A stretch of DNA of 64,000 bases from Candidatus Zixiibacteriota bacterium (GCA_034439475.1 JAWXAN010000042.1:1-64000); one strand, 5' to 3'. Shown: positions 24,298 through 33,740, counted from the stretch's first letter. Notes: generated by a model from the letters alone, not told the origin. Numbers and translations: made by a program.

Positions 24298-26547
24298 ATG
24301 TGGACTGACAAAGAAATTGTACTTAGCTCAAACGCCCTTGCGGTTCTCGCGCGCCGCTATCTCATCAAGGATAATGACGGGCGGGTCATTGAAACACCGC
24401 GGGAATTGTTTATTCGGGTGGCGAAATTCATTGCCGAAGCCGATCGCAACTATGGCGCGAATGACACCGAGGTCAAAAAGACTGCTTCGGGTTTTTTTGA
24501 GATGATGGCCTCGCTTGATTTTCTTCCCAACTCACCGACGCTCATGAATGCCGGACGCTCGCTTGGGCAATTATCGGCCTGTTTTGTTTTACCTGTCGGT
24601 GATTCAATAGATGAAATATTCGAAGCCAACAAACAGGCGGCCATTATTCACAAATCCGGAGGCGGAACAGGATTTTCTTTCTCACGGATTCGGCCTCGAA
24701 ATTCGATTGTTGCGACCACAAGCGGTGTAGCGAGCGGGCCAGTCTCGTTTATGAAAGTTATCAACGCTTCGACTGAAGCTATCAAGCAGGGCGGGACCCG
24801 TCGCGGGGCGAATATGGGAATACTCCGTGTCGACCACCCTGATATCATGGATTTCATCACCTCAAAGAGCGATACGGCTGAAATCACTAATTTTAACATT
24901 TCTGTCGCAATTACGGATGCGTTTATGCAGGCACTGGCTGAAGGCAAGGATTATGCCCTCATCAACCCCAAAACGAACAGTCCATATATTCGTGACGGCA
25001 AGGAGCAGACGCTAAAGGCCCTCGAAGTTTTTGAGGCAATTGTGAGCAATGCCTGGCTGACCGGCGAACCCGGCATTGTCTTTATCGATAGAATGAATCG
25101 CAGCAATCCGACTTTTCCGACCGAGACAATTGAAGCGACAAACCCTTGCGGAGAACAACCCTTGCCTCCTTATGATTCCTGCAACCTCGGATCAATTAAT
25201 CTCGGCCATTTTATCAAAGACTCTCTGCCCAATGATTACAGTATCAGCAATGCCCAAGATGGCATCGACTGGCCGCGCCTTGCTACTGTAGTACGACATG
25301 CTGTGCATTTCCTTGATAACGTCATTGATCAAAATAAATATCCTATTCCGGCAATCGAATTCCAGACGAGAAAAAACCGCCGAATTGGTCTTGGAGTTAT
25401 GGGATGGGCTGATATGCTTGTGAAACTCCGTCTGCCCTATGACAGCCCTCAGGCATTGGGGCTGGGCGAGCAGTTAATGAGTTTTATACTTTCCGAAGGG
25501 CGAAACCACAGCTCCGAGCTTGCCACCATCCGAGGGAAATTCCCCAATTGGGAGGGCTCGATATACAAATCCGAGGAGGTGGCGATGAGAAACGCTACTG
25601 TAACCACCATTGCTCCCACCGGAACGATTTCAATTATTGCAAACTGCTCGTCAGGGATTGAGCCCTATTATTCACTGGCGTTTGAACGAAATGTCATGGA
25701 CGGGACCCGGTTGACCGAGATCAATTCGCTCTTTGAGCGAATTGCCCGCATGGAGAACTTCTATAGCGATGAGCTGATAGGAAAGATTTCATCTCGGCGC
25801 TCAATCACTGACCTTCAAGAGATACCGTCAGCAGTCAAGGCTATTTTTGTGACCGCAGCCGATGTCTCACCTGAGAACCATATCAAAATGCAGGCGGTGT
25901 TTCAGAAATTTTCCGATTCTTCAGTTTCAAAGACAATCAACCTGCCTGAATCCGCCACCAAGGAAAATGTCCGTCGCGCCTACGAGTTGGCCTATGAGCT
26001 TGGATGTAAAGGCGTCACGATTTACCGCGATAACTCGCGTCCCAATCAGGTCCTTTCCACAAAGAAAGAGATGGCTGATGAGTCTGTTCAGCCCATTCCT
26101 GAATCCCGTCCCGAAATTCTTAGCGGATTCACCGAAAAAATTCGGACCGGCTATGGTAATCTCTACGTCACAGTCAATAACAAGAACGGACGGCCATTTG
26201 AAGTTTTTGCCCATATTGGAAAATCAGGCTATACTACAATGGCCGACACTGAAGCTATTTGCCGCTTGATTTCTCTTGGACTTCGCTCAGGCATTCCCGT
26301 GACAGAAATAATCAGACAACTCAGAGGAATCGGCGGCTCTCAGCAGATTTACTCAAGTGGCGCCAAAATATTCTCCATCCCTGACGCCATTGCTCAGATA
26401 TTGAACAAACATTTTATTACCCAAGAACATATCGCCGCCGGATACAGCCAGAAATTACCGGGAGAAATATGCCCCGATTGCGGATCTGCCATGCTTGTAG
26501 ATGGAGGTTGTCAATCCTGTCAACATTGTGGTTATTCTAACTGTTAA
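24298..26547 (+). CDS. nrdJ: adenosylcobalamin-dependent (class II) ribonucleotide reductase
   Basis: A 749-residue enzyme making deoxynucleotides with B12 as radical source, so it works with or without oxygen. Seen: SPTLMNAG and GQLSACFVLPVGDS (active-site Cys), the KSGGGTGFSFSRIR loop, NPCGEQPLPPYDSCNLGSINL (active-site Asn/Cys/Glu), TIAPTGTISII, and a C-terminal four-plus Cys tail (CPDCGSAMLVDGGCQSCQHCGY) that shuttles reducing power or binds zinc. AAGGA lies before ATG 24298, with TATAAT at 24281-24286. No cobalamin riboswitch is seen upstream; only 170 bases separate it from the divergent gene. Confidence 0.95.
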   Translation: MWTDKEIVLSSNALAVLARRYLIKDNDGRVIETPRELFIRVAKFIAEADRNYGANDTEVKKTASGFFEMMASLDFLPNSPTLMNAGRSLGQLSACFVLPVGDSIDEIFEANKQAAIIHKSGGGTGFSFSRIRPRNSIVATTSGVASGPVSFMKVINASTEAIKQGGTRRGANMGILRVDHPDIMDFITSKSDTAEITNFNISVAITDAFMQALAEGKDYALINPKTNSPYIRDGKEQTLKALEVFEAIVSNAWLTGEPGIVFIDRMNRSNPTFPTETIEATNPCGEQPLPPYDSCNLGSINLGHFIKDSLPNDYSISNAQDGIDWPRLATVVRHAVHFLDNVIDQNKYPIPAIEFQTRKNRRIGLGVMGWADMLVKLRLPYDSPQALGLGEQLMSFILSEGRNHSSELATIRGKFPNWEGSIYKSEEVAMRNATVTTIAPTGTISIIANCSSGIEPYYSLAFERNVMDGTRLTEINSLFERIARMENFYSDELIGKISSRRSITDLQEIPSAVKAIFVTAADVSPENHIKMQAVFQKFSDSSVSKTINLPESATKENVRRAYELAYELGCKGVTIYRDNSRPNQVLSTKKEMADESVQPIPESRPEILSGFTEKIRTGYGNLYVTVNNKNGRPFEVFAHIGKSGYTTMADTEAICRLISLGLRSGIPVTEIIRQLRGIGGSQQIYSSGAKIFSIPDAIAQILNKHFITQEHIAAGYSQKLPGEICPDCGSAMLVDGGCQSCQHCGYSNC

Positions 26548-26624
26548 TTGTGACGATATAAAAGATAACGGCGGACTGTCTGCCGTATTAGCAAACGAGT
26601 AAATAGCAAGAACGCTGGAATACA

Positions 26625-27284
26625 ATGGATTCAGGTAGCTTCATTCCCGCAGGCAGAACCTCGCTAGTCAAGCGGGGCGAGGTCTCACTTCAGGTGCAAA
26701 CCGAGTACGCAGCTCGCCCGAGTCCGCGCATCACCACCACTGTTCTTAAATCCGGTCAGGTGCTTCATAAAGTGGAAAGGAGTATCGATCAGCCAATCAG
26801 CACGTTTGAAGAACAACAGGAAGCTGAAACAAGCCTAAAAAAACAGCACAGCGCGGTAATTTCTATTATTCAGAATGGCTCATTCCTTCCGACAAAAACC
26901 AATGTTTCTTCGCTCTCCGCTAGGGCACCGAAACTTTCCTACATTGATCGGTTGACTGCTATTACTGGAGTACAAAAAGTGTTCCGGCTTGATGTGGACG
27001 GCAATTTCATCGGCAGCGGTCTACACGAAAAAAATTTCAAAAAGCTCTTTCCACAAATCTTTAAGAATATCAACGAAGTCATTGAGCTCTTTGCTCGTCG
27101 ATCCGGATTCTTGAGTGAACGGGTACATGGTGTATATGAAGTCGAACGTGATCTGCTGTATTATATTTCTGCGAGTACGGAATGCTTTTTTGTCGTTGTT
27201 CAACAGCCAAGTGAGCCTGTTAATTTTGAAAAGGCATTCCGCGCGGCAATCGAAGACGGCATTGACCTTTTAAAGCGTACCTAA
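26625..27284 (+). CDS. uncharacterised protein, possible roadblock/LC7-like C-terminal domain
   Basis: A 219-residue cytosolic protein, family not recognised with certainty. The first 100 residues are polar and look disordered. From about 103 a compact domain begins (IDRLTAITGVQKVFRLDVDGNFIGSGL, then ELFARRSGFL, then LLYYISASTECFFVVVQQ) whose strand-helix pattern recalls roadblock/LC7 or profilin-like proteins that sit near GTPase switches. That is inference from pattern only. No GTPase is adjacent. ATG 26625 is weakly supported. Confidence 0.7.
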   Translation: MDSGSFIPAGRTSLVKRGEVSLQVQTEYAARPSPRITTTVLKSGQVLHKVERSIDQPISTFEEQQEAETSLKKQHSAVISIIQNGSFLPTKTNVSSLSARAPKLSYIDRLTAITGVQKVFRLDVDGNFIGSGLHEKNFKKLFPQIFKNINEVIELFARRSGFLSERVHGVYEVERDLLYYISASTECFFVVVQQPSEPVNFEKAFRAAIEDGIDLLKRT

Positions 27285-27323
27285 CTCGACTCCTTATGTT
27301 CATCTCATTTTTTTACACCGCAT

Positions 27324-27350
27324 AAAAAACCCGCCATTGGTATGACGGGC
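27324..27350 (-). terminator. minus-strand intrinsic terminator of structured RNA
   Basis: On the minus strand CCCGTCA pairs with TGGCGGG (one G-U pair) around TACCAA, then TTTTTT follows. No protein gene on the minus strand lies to the right before 28615, so it serves the RNA at 27361-27548. Confidence 0.65.
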
Positions 27351-27360
27351 TAAATTTGCT

Positions 27361-27548
27361 GGAGAGAGATTTGCGATTTGAAAACACTCCCGATACCTCA
27401 CGGTAAAGGGTTTTTATAATCACTTCTCGCGTTTTGTATTCGCTATCAAATAATTTTCATTATTCGGTTCACGGCGTCTACGCAGCAACGAAGAAACGAC
27501 CTTCATAATTCAGGTGTAAGAGGTTTTCAAATGACTTGTCTCTCCCCA
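27361..27548 (-). ncRNA. structured RNA, 6S-RNA-like architecture
   Basis: On the minus strand the two ends pair: GGAGAGA with TCTCTCC, then after an internal loop ATTTGAAAAC with GTTTTCAAAT (10 bp), then CTCTT with GGGAG-type pairs, then ACCT with AGGT. A bubble of about 7-8 bases per side follows, then further short stems and an AATAATGAAAATTATT end-hairpin. Total length is about 188 bases. A long rod with a central bubble and paired ends is the 6S (ssrS) design, whose RNA binds RNA polymerase. It has a promoter (27562-27589) and a terminator (27324-27350). No primary sequence match was possible. It could be another structured RNA. Confidence 0.55.
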
Positions 27549-27561
27549 AACATCTATATCT

Positions 27562-27589
27562 AATATACACAATCCTATCATGCAATCAA
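27562..27589 (-). promoter_or_regulatory. promoter for structured RNA
   Basis: Reading on the minus strand, TTGATT (27589-27584) and TATATT (27567-27562) are separated by 16 bases. Transcription would start close to 27555, just outside the paired 5' end of the RNA. Confidence 0.5.
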
Positions 27590-27623
27590 ATATATTTCAT
27601 CAATTGCAAATGAAATATATTTG
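27587..27623. repeat. perfect 14-bp inverted repeat, candidate operator
   Basis: CAAATATATTTCAT (27587-27600) and ATGAAATATATTTG (27610-27623) are exact inverted copies with a 9-base spacer. The left arm overlaps the -35 box of the minus-strand RNA promoter by three bases, and acpS starts 44 bases to the right. A dimeric regulator site between divergent genes is plausible. Confidence 0.6.
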
Positions 27624-27666
27624 TAATATTTTGGAACGCGGATAAAACATCAATCAGTGGAGTGAA

Positions 27667-28038
27667 ATGATATCAGCCATAGGACTTGATATTGTAGATA
27701 GCGAACGAATTGTGCGTCTGTTAGACCGCTTCGGCAATAAATTTGCTAAGCGAATTCTTGGTCCGATTGAGATTTCGTATTACAGTAGCCGGATTGACCG
27801 ACAGAATTATCTTGCTGGCCGGTTCGCCGCGAAAGAAGCGGTCATCAAAGGTTTGGGAATATATCTCAAACAGCGCCCGGCATGGAGGGATATTCAAATT
27901 CTCAATGACTCAACCGGACGTCCCGTGCTCCAATTGACTGATGCGCTCAAAAAAAAGCTTGGACGGACGCAGTGTCACTTATCTATAGCTCATGAGAAAA
28001 AAACTGCGGTTGCAGTGGCAATCTTCACAGAGGAATAA
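27667..28038 (+). CDS. acpS: holo-[acyl-carrier-protein] synthase
   Basis: A 123-residue trimeric AcpS-type phosphopantetheinyl transferase that activates ACP from CoA for fatty acid synthesis. The two signatures are GLDIVDSERI near the N-terminus (metal-binding Asp8) and AGRFAAKEAVIKGLG in the middle (metal-binding Glu). Length is normal. GGAG precedes ATG 27667. pyrE follows 7 bases later. Confidence 0.93.
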   Translation: MISAIGLDIVDSERIVRLLDRFGNKFAKRILGPIEISYYSSRIDRQNYLAGRFAAKEAVIKGLGIYLKQRPAWRDIQILNDSTGRPVLQLTDALKKKLGRTQCHLSIAHEKKTAVAVAIFTEE

Positions 28039-28045
28039 GAAAAAA

Positions 28046-28618
28046 ATGCAGGACTCTGATATACTCAAACTATTCAAAGATTCCGAAGCTCTTCTTACCG
28101 GGCACTTTAAACTGACATCGGGGCGTCACTCCGATGTTTATTACGAAAAATTTACTCTCTTGAAAAATCCGACCATCTGCACAAAGATTTGTGAAGCGAT
28201 GGCCGAGCGGCTAAGACCGTTCAAGCCGAGCGCTATTGTGGGGCCGACCACGGGCGGAATAATTATTGCCTATGATGTCGCGCGCTATTTAGGGATTGAA
28301 TCGCTGTATGCCGAGGCCGGAGAAAAGGGGCGCGAGTTTAAAAGAGGATTCTCACTTGAAAAGGGACAACTTGTAGCCATCGTCGACGACGTCCTAACGA
28401 CAGGAACATCGATTAACGAAGTTATCGCGCTTGTGAATTCCTATGGCGCCAATATTGTTGGCATTGGAATGCTTCTGGATCGCTCTGGCGGCGCTGTGAA
28501 GTTTGACTATCCGTTTTTCCCATTAGCCTCGGTCAGCGCCCAAAGCTGGTCGGTTGAAGAGTGTCCCTTGTGCGCCGAAAGTCAGGCATTGACCCAGAGG
28601 GGAAGCAGGCAGTTTTAG
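28046..28618 (+). CDS. pyrE: orotate phosphoribosyltransferase
   Basis: A 190-residue enzyme joining orotate to PRPP in pyrimidine synthesis. The fold is a type I PRTase with the PRPP loop AIVDDVLTTGTS at about 110-123 and LTSGRHSDVYYEKF near the start. It has a C-terminal CPLC segment. ATG 28046 is chosen over an upstream in-frame ATG (27992) inside acpS because it starts the domain and has GAGG ahead. Its stop overlaps the stop of the convergent hybrid kinase gene by a few bases. Confidence 0.92.
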   Translation: MQDSDILKLFKDSEALLTGHFKLTSGRHSDVYYEKFTLLKNPTICTKICEAMAERLRPFKPSAIVGPTTGGIIIAYDVARYLGIESLYAEAGEKGREFKRGFSLEKGQLVAIVDDVLTTGTSINEVIALVNSYGANIVGIGMLLDRSGGAVKFDYPFFPLASVSAQSWSVEECPLCAESQALTQRGSRQF

Positions 28619-30288
28619 TGTGAGATCAGTTGAGGGATTTCGGTTTGGTTTTTGACAGGAAAGTCCAACCGGATGGTCGTGCCTATATCAATAGCTGAAT
28701 CGATCTGAATTTTCCCGCCATGATTTTCTATTATTCTCTTACACACAACCAATCCGAAACCGTGGCCATGAGGTTTGGTCGTGAACTTTTCATTGAATGC
28801 TTTGGTGATATTATCCGCGTCGAATCCGGAGCCATTATCTTTCATAATAAAAGAAAAGCGATTTTGTTTTGGTTCGCATTGCAATTCGACGTCTATGATT
28901 TTAGGTGAGCTACCAGCGAGAGCATCTGCGGCATTATTAAATAAGTTATAGAGCAGTTGCTGTAACTGAGTGGCGTCGGCGTCGATCGGTATATCTTTCG
29001 AGATGATTGAAATGTTAAGTTGAACATCGCGGAACCGGCGTTGAGGTTTGAGATACTCGATGACTTCGCTCAGCGCCCTGTCGAAATAGAGCATTTCTTT
29101 CTTTGAAGAGATTGAGGTCAAATCCATGAGATGACTTGTAAAAACAGTCATCTTATCTATAGTCTTATTGATAGCTATGGCATGCTTTTGAAGGGTATCA
29201 TAGTTCTTTTTCTTGATATGAAGGGCAAGCAGGGAGAGGTTCCCGGCTATTACACCGAGGAAGTTATTCATTTCATGGCCAATCTCGGCTGACATTGCGC
29301 CACGTGTGGCCATCTTCTCCAGATCTATGGTCTGATCTTGCATTTCTTTCAATTTGGTATATGCTTCCTGTGTATCTTCAAGCAGGAAAAGATTTTCAAG
29401 CGTTACGCCGAGCTGCCTTACAAGAAACGAGAGAAATTTGGTGTCTGATTGTTTCCCCTTGCTTGAGTCATCGGGGACAGCTAGCATGAGCCAGCCGTAG
29501 TATCGTTCTCCGACGGCAACGGGTAGCACAAGTATCTGTTTGGACGTCACCGCCTCGCTCCAAGCCGGTTCAGCTTCAGAGCCTGAAGTGAGTCTGCGAT
29601 AATTGCTCCAAAAGGGATGATCACTGAGGGCTGTGAGAATCATTGTTTCCTGGCTGTGATGTTTTTCAAGCTCAAGAACTGCTGTGTTGACTGCTTCGCT
29701 GTTCAAAGCAGATTCTAAGATTTTGCCTTTGCTTGCGGTCAAACTCAAAAGTGCCGAATGCTTTGGATGGCAGGTGATAATACTGCCATGCTGGGCTTGG
29801 TGGTGCATAACTGCAAATTTGAGCGTCGAGGCCAGAACCGCTTCTATATCCGAGGAGGCAAAGAGCATATCGCTTAGGTCGGTGAGCTTCGTCAATTCCT
29901 GATCAGAGCTGCGCGTCGCGTTTTTGGCCTTGCTGGCAAGGGCCTGCCTGACCGCTTGACGGATTTCAGATAATTCAAACGGCTTCATGATGTAATCCGA
30001 AGCCCCGTGCTTGATGGCGTCTTTTGCTGAACTGAGATTGGCGTATCCGGTCATGAAAATTACGGCCAGATCTGGCCGAATGTTCCGAGCTGCCTTGACC
30101 AATTCTATGCCGGTGATGCCCGGCATTCGGATATCTGTTAAAAGCAAGTCGGCCGGTTCAAATGTGAGCGAGTCGAGCGCATCCTGGCCGCGGGTGAAAG
30201 TCTGAACATGATATCCCTCGTCCTCGAGCGCGTCGCGTACCAGCGAAAGGACAATGGCTTCGTCATCGACAACGAGGATATGCAACAT
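28615..30288 (-). CDS. receiver-GAF-histidine kinase hybrid
   Basis: A 557-residue protein with an N-terminal receiver (Asp8-Asp9, Asp52, then Lys in MKPFEL) joined to a GAF-like region (about 150-300), a His phosphoacceptor region with His338 in EIGHEMNNFLGVI and a HATPase domain (LYNLFNNAADAL, DNGSGF, HGHGFGLVVC). With the receiver first, its kinase activity may be controlled by phosphorylation from an upstream kinase. It is the last gene in an operon with two receivers, a HAMP kinase and a binding protein. No membrane segment is seen. Confidence 0.92.
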   Translation of the reverse strand: MLHILVVDDEAIVLSLVRDALEDEGYHVQTFTRGQDALDSLTFEPADLLLTDIRMPGITGIELVKAARNIRPDLAVIFMTGYANLSSAKDAIKHGASDYIMKPFELSEIRQAVRQALASKAKNATRSSDQELTKLTDLSDMLFASSDIEAVLASTLKFAVMHHQAQHGSIITCHPKHSALLSLTASKGKILESALNSEAVNTAVLELEKHHSQETMILTALSDHPFWSNYRRLTSGSEAEPAWSEAVTSKQILVLPVAVGERYYGWLMLAVPDDSSKGKQSDTKFLSFLVRQLGVTLENLFLLEDTQEAYTKLKEMQDQTIDLEKMATRGAMSAEIGHEMNNFLGVIAGNLSLLALHIKKKNYDTLQKHAIAINKTIDKMTVFTSHLMDLTSISSKKEMLYFDRALSEVIEYLKPQRRFRDVQLNISIISKDIPIDADATQLQQLLYNLFNNAADALAGSSPKIIDVELQCEPKQNRFSFIMKDNGSGFDADNITKAFNEKFTTKPHGHGFGLVVCKRIIENHGGKIQIDSAIDIGTTIRLDFPVKNQTEIPQLISH

Positions 30289-30305
30289 GACAGGCTCTAT
30301 AGTAT

Positions 30306-30674
30306 TTAGTGGCTTTTTACCGGTTTGAGAATATTATCTAATATTGATCGAAGCTGGTCTAGTTCAAATGGTTTGCGAATGCAGTTATAGTCGCCTACTC
30401 CATTTATCTGTTCAGCAATTTGATCGGGCATCGAATCGGTGAATAAAAATCGCATGAGCGGTTTTTTCTTGAGTACTGCCGTCAACACATCGTATCCGGT
30501 CGTTTTGGGCAGATGCAAGTCACAAATACAAAGGTCAAACTGTTTTGTGGTTGCCTCGGTAATTCCCTCATGGGCGGTGGCTGAGCAGTGAACTTTATGG
30601 CCTGAATCAGTAAGAAAGTCAGCCAACAATTTTCTTATAATGGCAGAATCATCGATAATGAGTATTTTTGCCAT
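30306..30674 (-). CDS. single-domain response regulator
   Basis: A 122-residue CheY-like receiver with Asp8-Asp9, phosphoacceptor Asp52 (ICDLHLP) and Lys in IRKPFEL. It has no output domain, so it acts through protein contacts or as a phosphate relay. It lies 17 bases before the hybrid kinase gene and 4 bases after another receiver gene. Confidence 0.92.
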   Translation of the reverse strand: MAKILIIDDSAIIRKLLADFLTDSGHKVHCSATAHEGITEATTKQFDLCICDLHLPKTTGYDVLTAVLKKKPLMRFLFTDSMPDQIAEQINGVGDYNCIRKPFELDQLRSILDNILKPVKSH

Positions 30675-30678
30675 CGGT

Positions 30679-31053
30679 TTAATCCTTAGCCTCGAGCGCC
30701 GATGTGACCGTCTTCATCAACTCTTTAATACTAAAGGGTTTGGACAGAAATCCGAAGGCTCCGTTGTTGACCGACTGGCTTACCGTATATAGACTGGAAT
30801 ATCCAGAAATAACAATTACTTTGGCGTTCGGGTTTTTTTCTCTTGCAGCCTTCACAACTTCTTCACCTGGCACCCGGGGCATCCGTAAATCAGTGATAAC
30901 CAGATCGAATTTACGGGCATTGAGTTTTTCGATTGCCTCATCGCCGTCGCTGGCCACGCTTACTTCATAATCTTCCAGAACTTCAGAGAGGAAATCCCTG
31001 ATGATTTCTTCGTCATCTACGATTAAGATTGATTGCTTGACTGCGGAACTCAT
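30679..31053 (-). CDS. single-domain response regulator
   Basis: A 124-residue CheY-like receiver with Asp13-Asp14, Asp55 (VITDLRMP) and the SKPFSI Lys. It has no DNA-binding domain. It follows the HAMP kinase by 27 bases, so phosphate from that kinase is the likely source. The two receivers in this operon are distinct in sequence. Confidence 0.92.
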   Translation of the reverse strand: MSSAVKQSILIVDDEEIIRDFLSEVLEDYEVSVASDGDEAIEKLNARKFDLVITDLRMPRVPGEEVVKAAREKNPNAKVIVISGYSSLYTVSQSVNNGAFGFLSKPFSIKELMKTVTSALEAKD

Positions 31054-31080
31054 CTGTTTCGGTCTTCCAATGCTTTAGAG

Positions 31081-32745
31081 TTATCCGACTATCTTCTCTG
31101 TCTCAATATCGGCTTTTTGCGCATTCTTCTGAACCGGTAGCACGATTGTAAACGTCGTCCCTTGACCTAAAATGGAAGAAACAGTGATTTCTCCTCCGTG
31201 GTCTTTAATTATGCCGTAGCTGACAGAAAGACCCAGACCAGTTCCTTTGCCGATTTCTTTGGTGGTGAAAAATGGCTCAAAGATGCGTTTCAGGTTTTCC
31301 TTCGCAATCCCGCTTCCATTATCTATTATACAAATCTCAACCGCGCCTCCAAATTCCCCGAGTGCCGGTGAGGACCGTGAGATCACCCGAATAACCGAGC
31401 CGGGTTTTGATGCATGCATGGCGTTTATAATGAGATTCGTGAACACCTGCTGAAGCTGACCGGCATTTCCATTGATGATGGGTAGATTAGGGGAGAAATC
31501 TACCGCCAACTCCATCTGATTTATATGGAGTTGGTGTTCAATAAAGGAAATGGTCTCTTCGATGGCTTTGTTGGCATCCGTATCTTCAAAATCGACAGTC
31601 CGTGAGGACCGCGAGAAACGAAGCAGATTCTGCACGATCGTTTTGCACCTGCGTGCCTGTACTTCTATATCTGAAACATAACGAACATAGCTTTCGATTT
31701 CACGTCCCGTAATCTTTTCCGGAGCCTGCTTCTGGAGCTTTTCAAGAGTGAATTGCGCGTAGCCAAGAATGCCCCCAAGGGGATTATTGAGTTCATGCGC
31801 AACTCCTGCCGCCAGTTGGCCGATGGCGCTCATTTTTTCTGACTGGATAAGCTGGGTTTGGGCATCCTCAAGCTGGCCGGTGCGCTCGATTATTTTCTCT
31901 TCAAGGGTCTTATTGTACTGCTCGATTTCAGCCCGAGATTGTTGTAAGGACTCAATCATTTTATTGAATGTGACAGCCAAATGTCCGATCTCATCTTTTT
32001 GGACAATCTCAACTCGACGGCCCAAATCCCCCCGGCTGACTTGATCGGTCACAGCTACAAGTTCTGTGACTGGTTTGGTGATGGCGTTTACGATATAGGT
32101 GATCGTTGCTATCGTTAACAGTACAACCAGCAATGTCAGGAGAATCACAGTTATCGTAGCTTCATTAGTAAGCGCACGCACATGCGCGACCGAGAGACCA
32201 AGTTCGACATGTCCGATCACTTCTCGTTCTTTCTTATAAGATAAGCCCTGATCCAAGCCGCCCGTGACACCAAGATTCTCGCGATTGAGTGTGTGCTTAT
32301 CCGTGGAGATAGGCGACATCAACACCAGAAGTTCCTTCCCGGTCGAATCTACCCATAGCGTAGGCGGCATTTCAGTGGTGTCAGCTTTTGTGCTCTGCCA
32401 TGTTCCATTGGAGACAGTCGGATGCTTGATGCCGACGGTCGCAAGTATATCTCCATCCTTGTTAGTTATAATGGCATACTGAACCGACTCAAAGCGTTTC
32501 AGGACAGCAAGCAGATCAGCAAGTTCGTAGCGCGACTCAAACAGTACGCCGCTTTCGGCATTAATTGCAATCATCGTCATCATAGTCTTTCCGCTGACTT
32601 CAAGCTCACTGTTAAAACCATCGGTTTGCTTCTGGATGAGGTATGTGCTGAGCACGGTCATGCTGATCACGACCAGCCCCGCAATGGGGATGACAAACTT
32701 TTCCCGCAGATTCATCTGGAATTCGCTCAGGCGCCGCCAATTCAT
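31081..32745 (-). CDS. HAMP-domain membrane histidine kinase
   Basis: A 554-residue kinase. An N-terminal membrane helix ([20 protein letters not shown]) and a second one ([20 protein letters not shown]) flank a periplasmic sensor of about 160 residues. HAMP, a coiled coil, His317 ([14 protein letters not shown]) and a HATPase domain ([38 protein letters not shown]) follow. The start ATG overlaps the stop of the binding-protein gene upstream by 4 bases and has a strong AAGGAGG site, so the two are coupled. I infer that the upstream binding protein presents a ligand to the periplasmic sensor. Confidence 0.93.
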   Translation of the reverse strand: MNWRRLSEFQMNLREKFVIPIAGLVVISMTVLSTYLIQKQTDGFNSELEVSGKTMMTMIAINAESGVLFESRYELADLLAVLKRFESVQYAIITNKDGDILATVGIKHPTVSNGTWQSTKADTTEMPPTLWVDSTGKELLVLMSPISTDKHTLNRENLGVTGGLDQGLSYKKEREVIGHVELGLSVAHVRALTNEATITVILLTLLVVLLTIATITYIVNAITKPVTELVAVTDQVSRGDLGRRVEIVQKDEIGHLAVTFNKMIESLQQSRAEIEQYNKTLEEKIIERTGQLEDAQTQLIQSEKMSAIGQLAAGVAHELNNPLGGILGYAQFTLEKLQKQAPEKITGREIESYVRYVSDIEVQARRCKTIVQNLLRFSRSSRTVDFEDTDANKAIEETISFIEHQLHINQMELAVDFSPNLPIINGNAGQLQQVFTNLIINAMHASKPGSVIRVISRSSPALGEFGGAVEICIIDNGSGIAKENLKRIFEPFFTTKEIGKGTGLGLSVSYGIIKDHGGEITVSSILGQGTTFTIVLPVQKNAQKADIETEKIVG

Positions 32746-33740
32746 CGGTATACCTCCTTGGCGACAGCGACAAGATCAGGAGGAATCGTAATTTGCATAT
32801 ACTGGGCGGTCCGCTCATTATAGTGAAACCAGATTACATCAGGCGAAGTCACTGCTATTCCTGAAGGTTTGCCTCCGCCAAGGATAGCGTTGACAATTAT
32901 GCCAGTCTGGCGGCCGATGGCTTTATAATCGAAATCCAGGGCAAAGAGGGCGCCTGATTCGACGACATTTCGACTGAATCCCATAACCGGGATATTCTTT
33001 TTCATAGAGTGCAAAAGAATATATTTGGTCGATTGCGGGGTGAAGAGGTTGGGATCGGCAAGCGACCAAATACCTTGACAGGTTTTCGTAAGAGAATCTA
33101 TGGCCCCAGGCAGTTCCTTTTCATTGTTGATTTGGATAGCAACCAGCGTCAGTCCTGAATCCGCAGCGGCTCGTTGTGCGCGAGGTATTAATGACGCCGT
33201 ATTGGAAGTGTACAATACACCGATCTTTTTGAGCTTGGGAATGATTTTCTTGAAATTCCAAAACTGAATATCGATCGAGATATCCAGAGAGGCGCCGGTA
33301 ATATTATCTTTAGGCTGAAACTTATCTGACACAAAGCCTGACAGTTCAGGATATAGCACAGACGAAAAAACCAACGGCACGCCGGAGAACTCTCTTTGCG
33401 CAACTTTCGTGGCATCGCTTCCAACCGTGACAATAACAGAAGGATTGAATTCCAAAAGGGAATCCATGCTTGACTGCGTCATCAGTCCGGCGCTCGTTAA
33501 ACGATACAGCGAGAATATCGCTTCAGGATATTGTTGACGGATGGTGGTGGTAAGTCCGGAGATGGTTCGTGTCGTGGCAGTCAGACTGTCGGTGGTCAGT
33601 ACCAGGATTTTTTTAGATTTAGCCTGAGCTGCGAATGCGCACACACCAAGAAGCATCGTTGTAGCAATAACGACACGCAATGCGCCATGCCATAAAGAGC
33701 GGCCGACGCGCTTGTTGAATCCGATTGGGCTGTTTGTCAC
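32742..33740 (-). CDS. periplasmic substrate-binding protein (ABC-type uncharacterised, TrpX-like)
   Basis: A 332-residue exported protein. The N-terminus is signal-like (VVIATTMLLGVCAFAAQA). The two-lobe sequence (VLTTDSLTATTRTISGL; PSVIVTVGSDATKVAQREFSGVPLVFSSV; KIGVLYTSNTASLIPRAQ; PVMGFSRNVVESGALFALDFDYKAIGRQTG) fits the ABC-type uncharacterised binding-protein family (often called TrpX-like). No permease or ATPase lies beside it; instead a histidine kinase gene overlaps its end by 4 bases. I infer a ligand sensor and not an importer. GTG 33740 is the start. Confidence 0.88.
   Translation of the reverse strand: MTNSPIGFNKRVGRSLWHGALRVVIATTMLLGVCAFAAQAKSKKILVLTTDSLTATTRTISGLTTTIRQQYPEAIFSLYRLTSAGLMTQSSMDSLLEFNPSVIVTVGSDATKVAQREFSGVPLVFSSVLYPELSGFVSDKFQPKDNITGASLDISIDIQFWNFKKIIPKLKKIGVLYTSNTASLIPRAQRAAADSGLTLVAIQINNEKELPGAIDSLTKTCQGIWSLADPNLFTPQSTKYILLHSMKKNIPVMGFSRNVVESGALFALDFDYKAIGRQTGIIVNAILGGGKPSGIAVTSPDVIWFHYNERTAQYMQITIPPDLVAVAKEVYR

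Noticed and set aside
24127-24298. Cobalamin riboswitch before nrdJ
   Set aside because: Only 170 bases between divergent genes and no B12-box-like sequence seen.
27361-27548. tRNA- or tmRNA-like reading of the paired ends
   Set aside because: No T-arm TTCRANY with a closing stem, no CCA and no tag frame; the rod-like pairing fits 6S-type RNA better.
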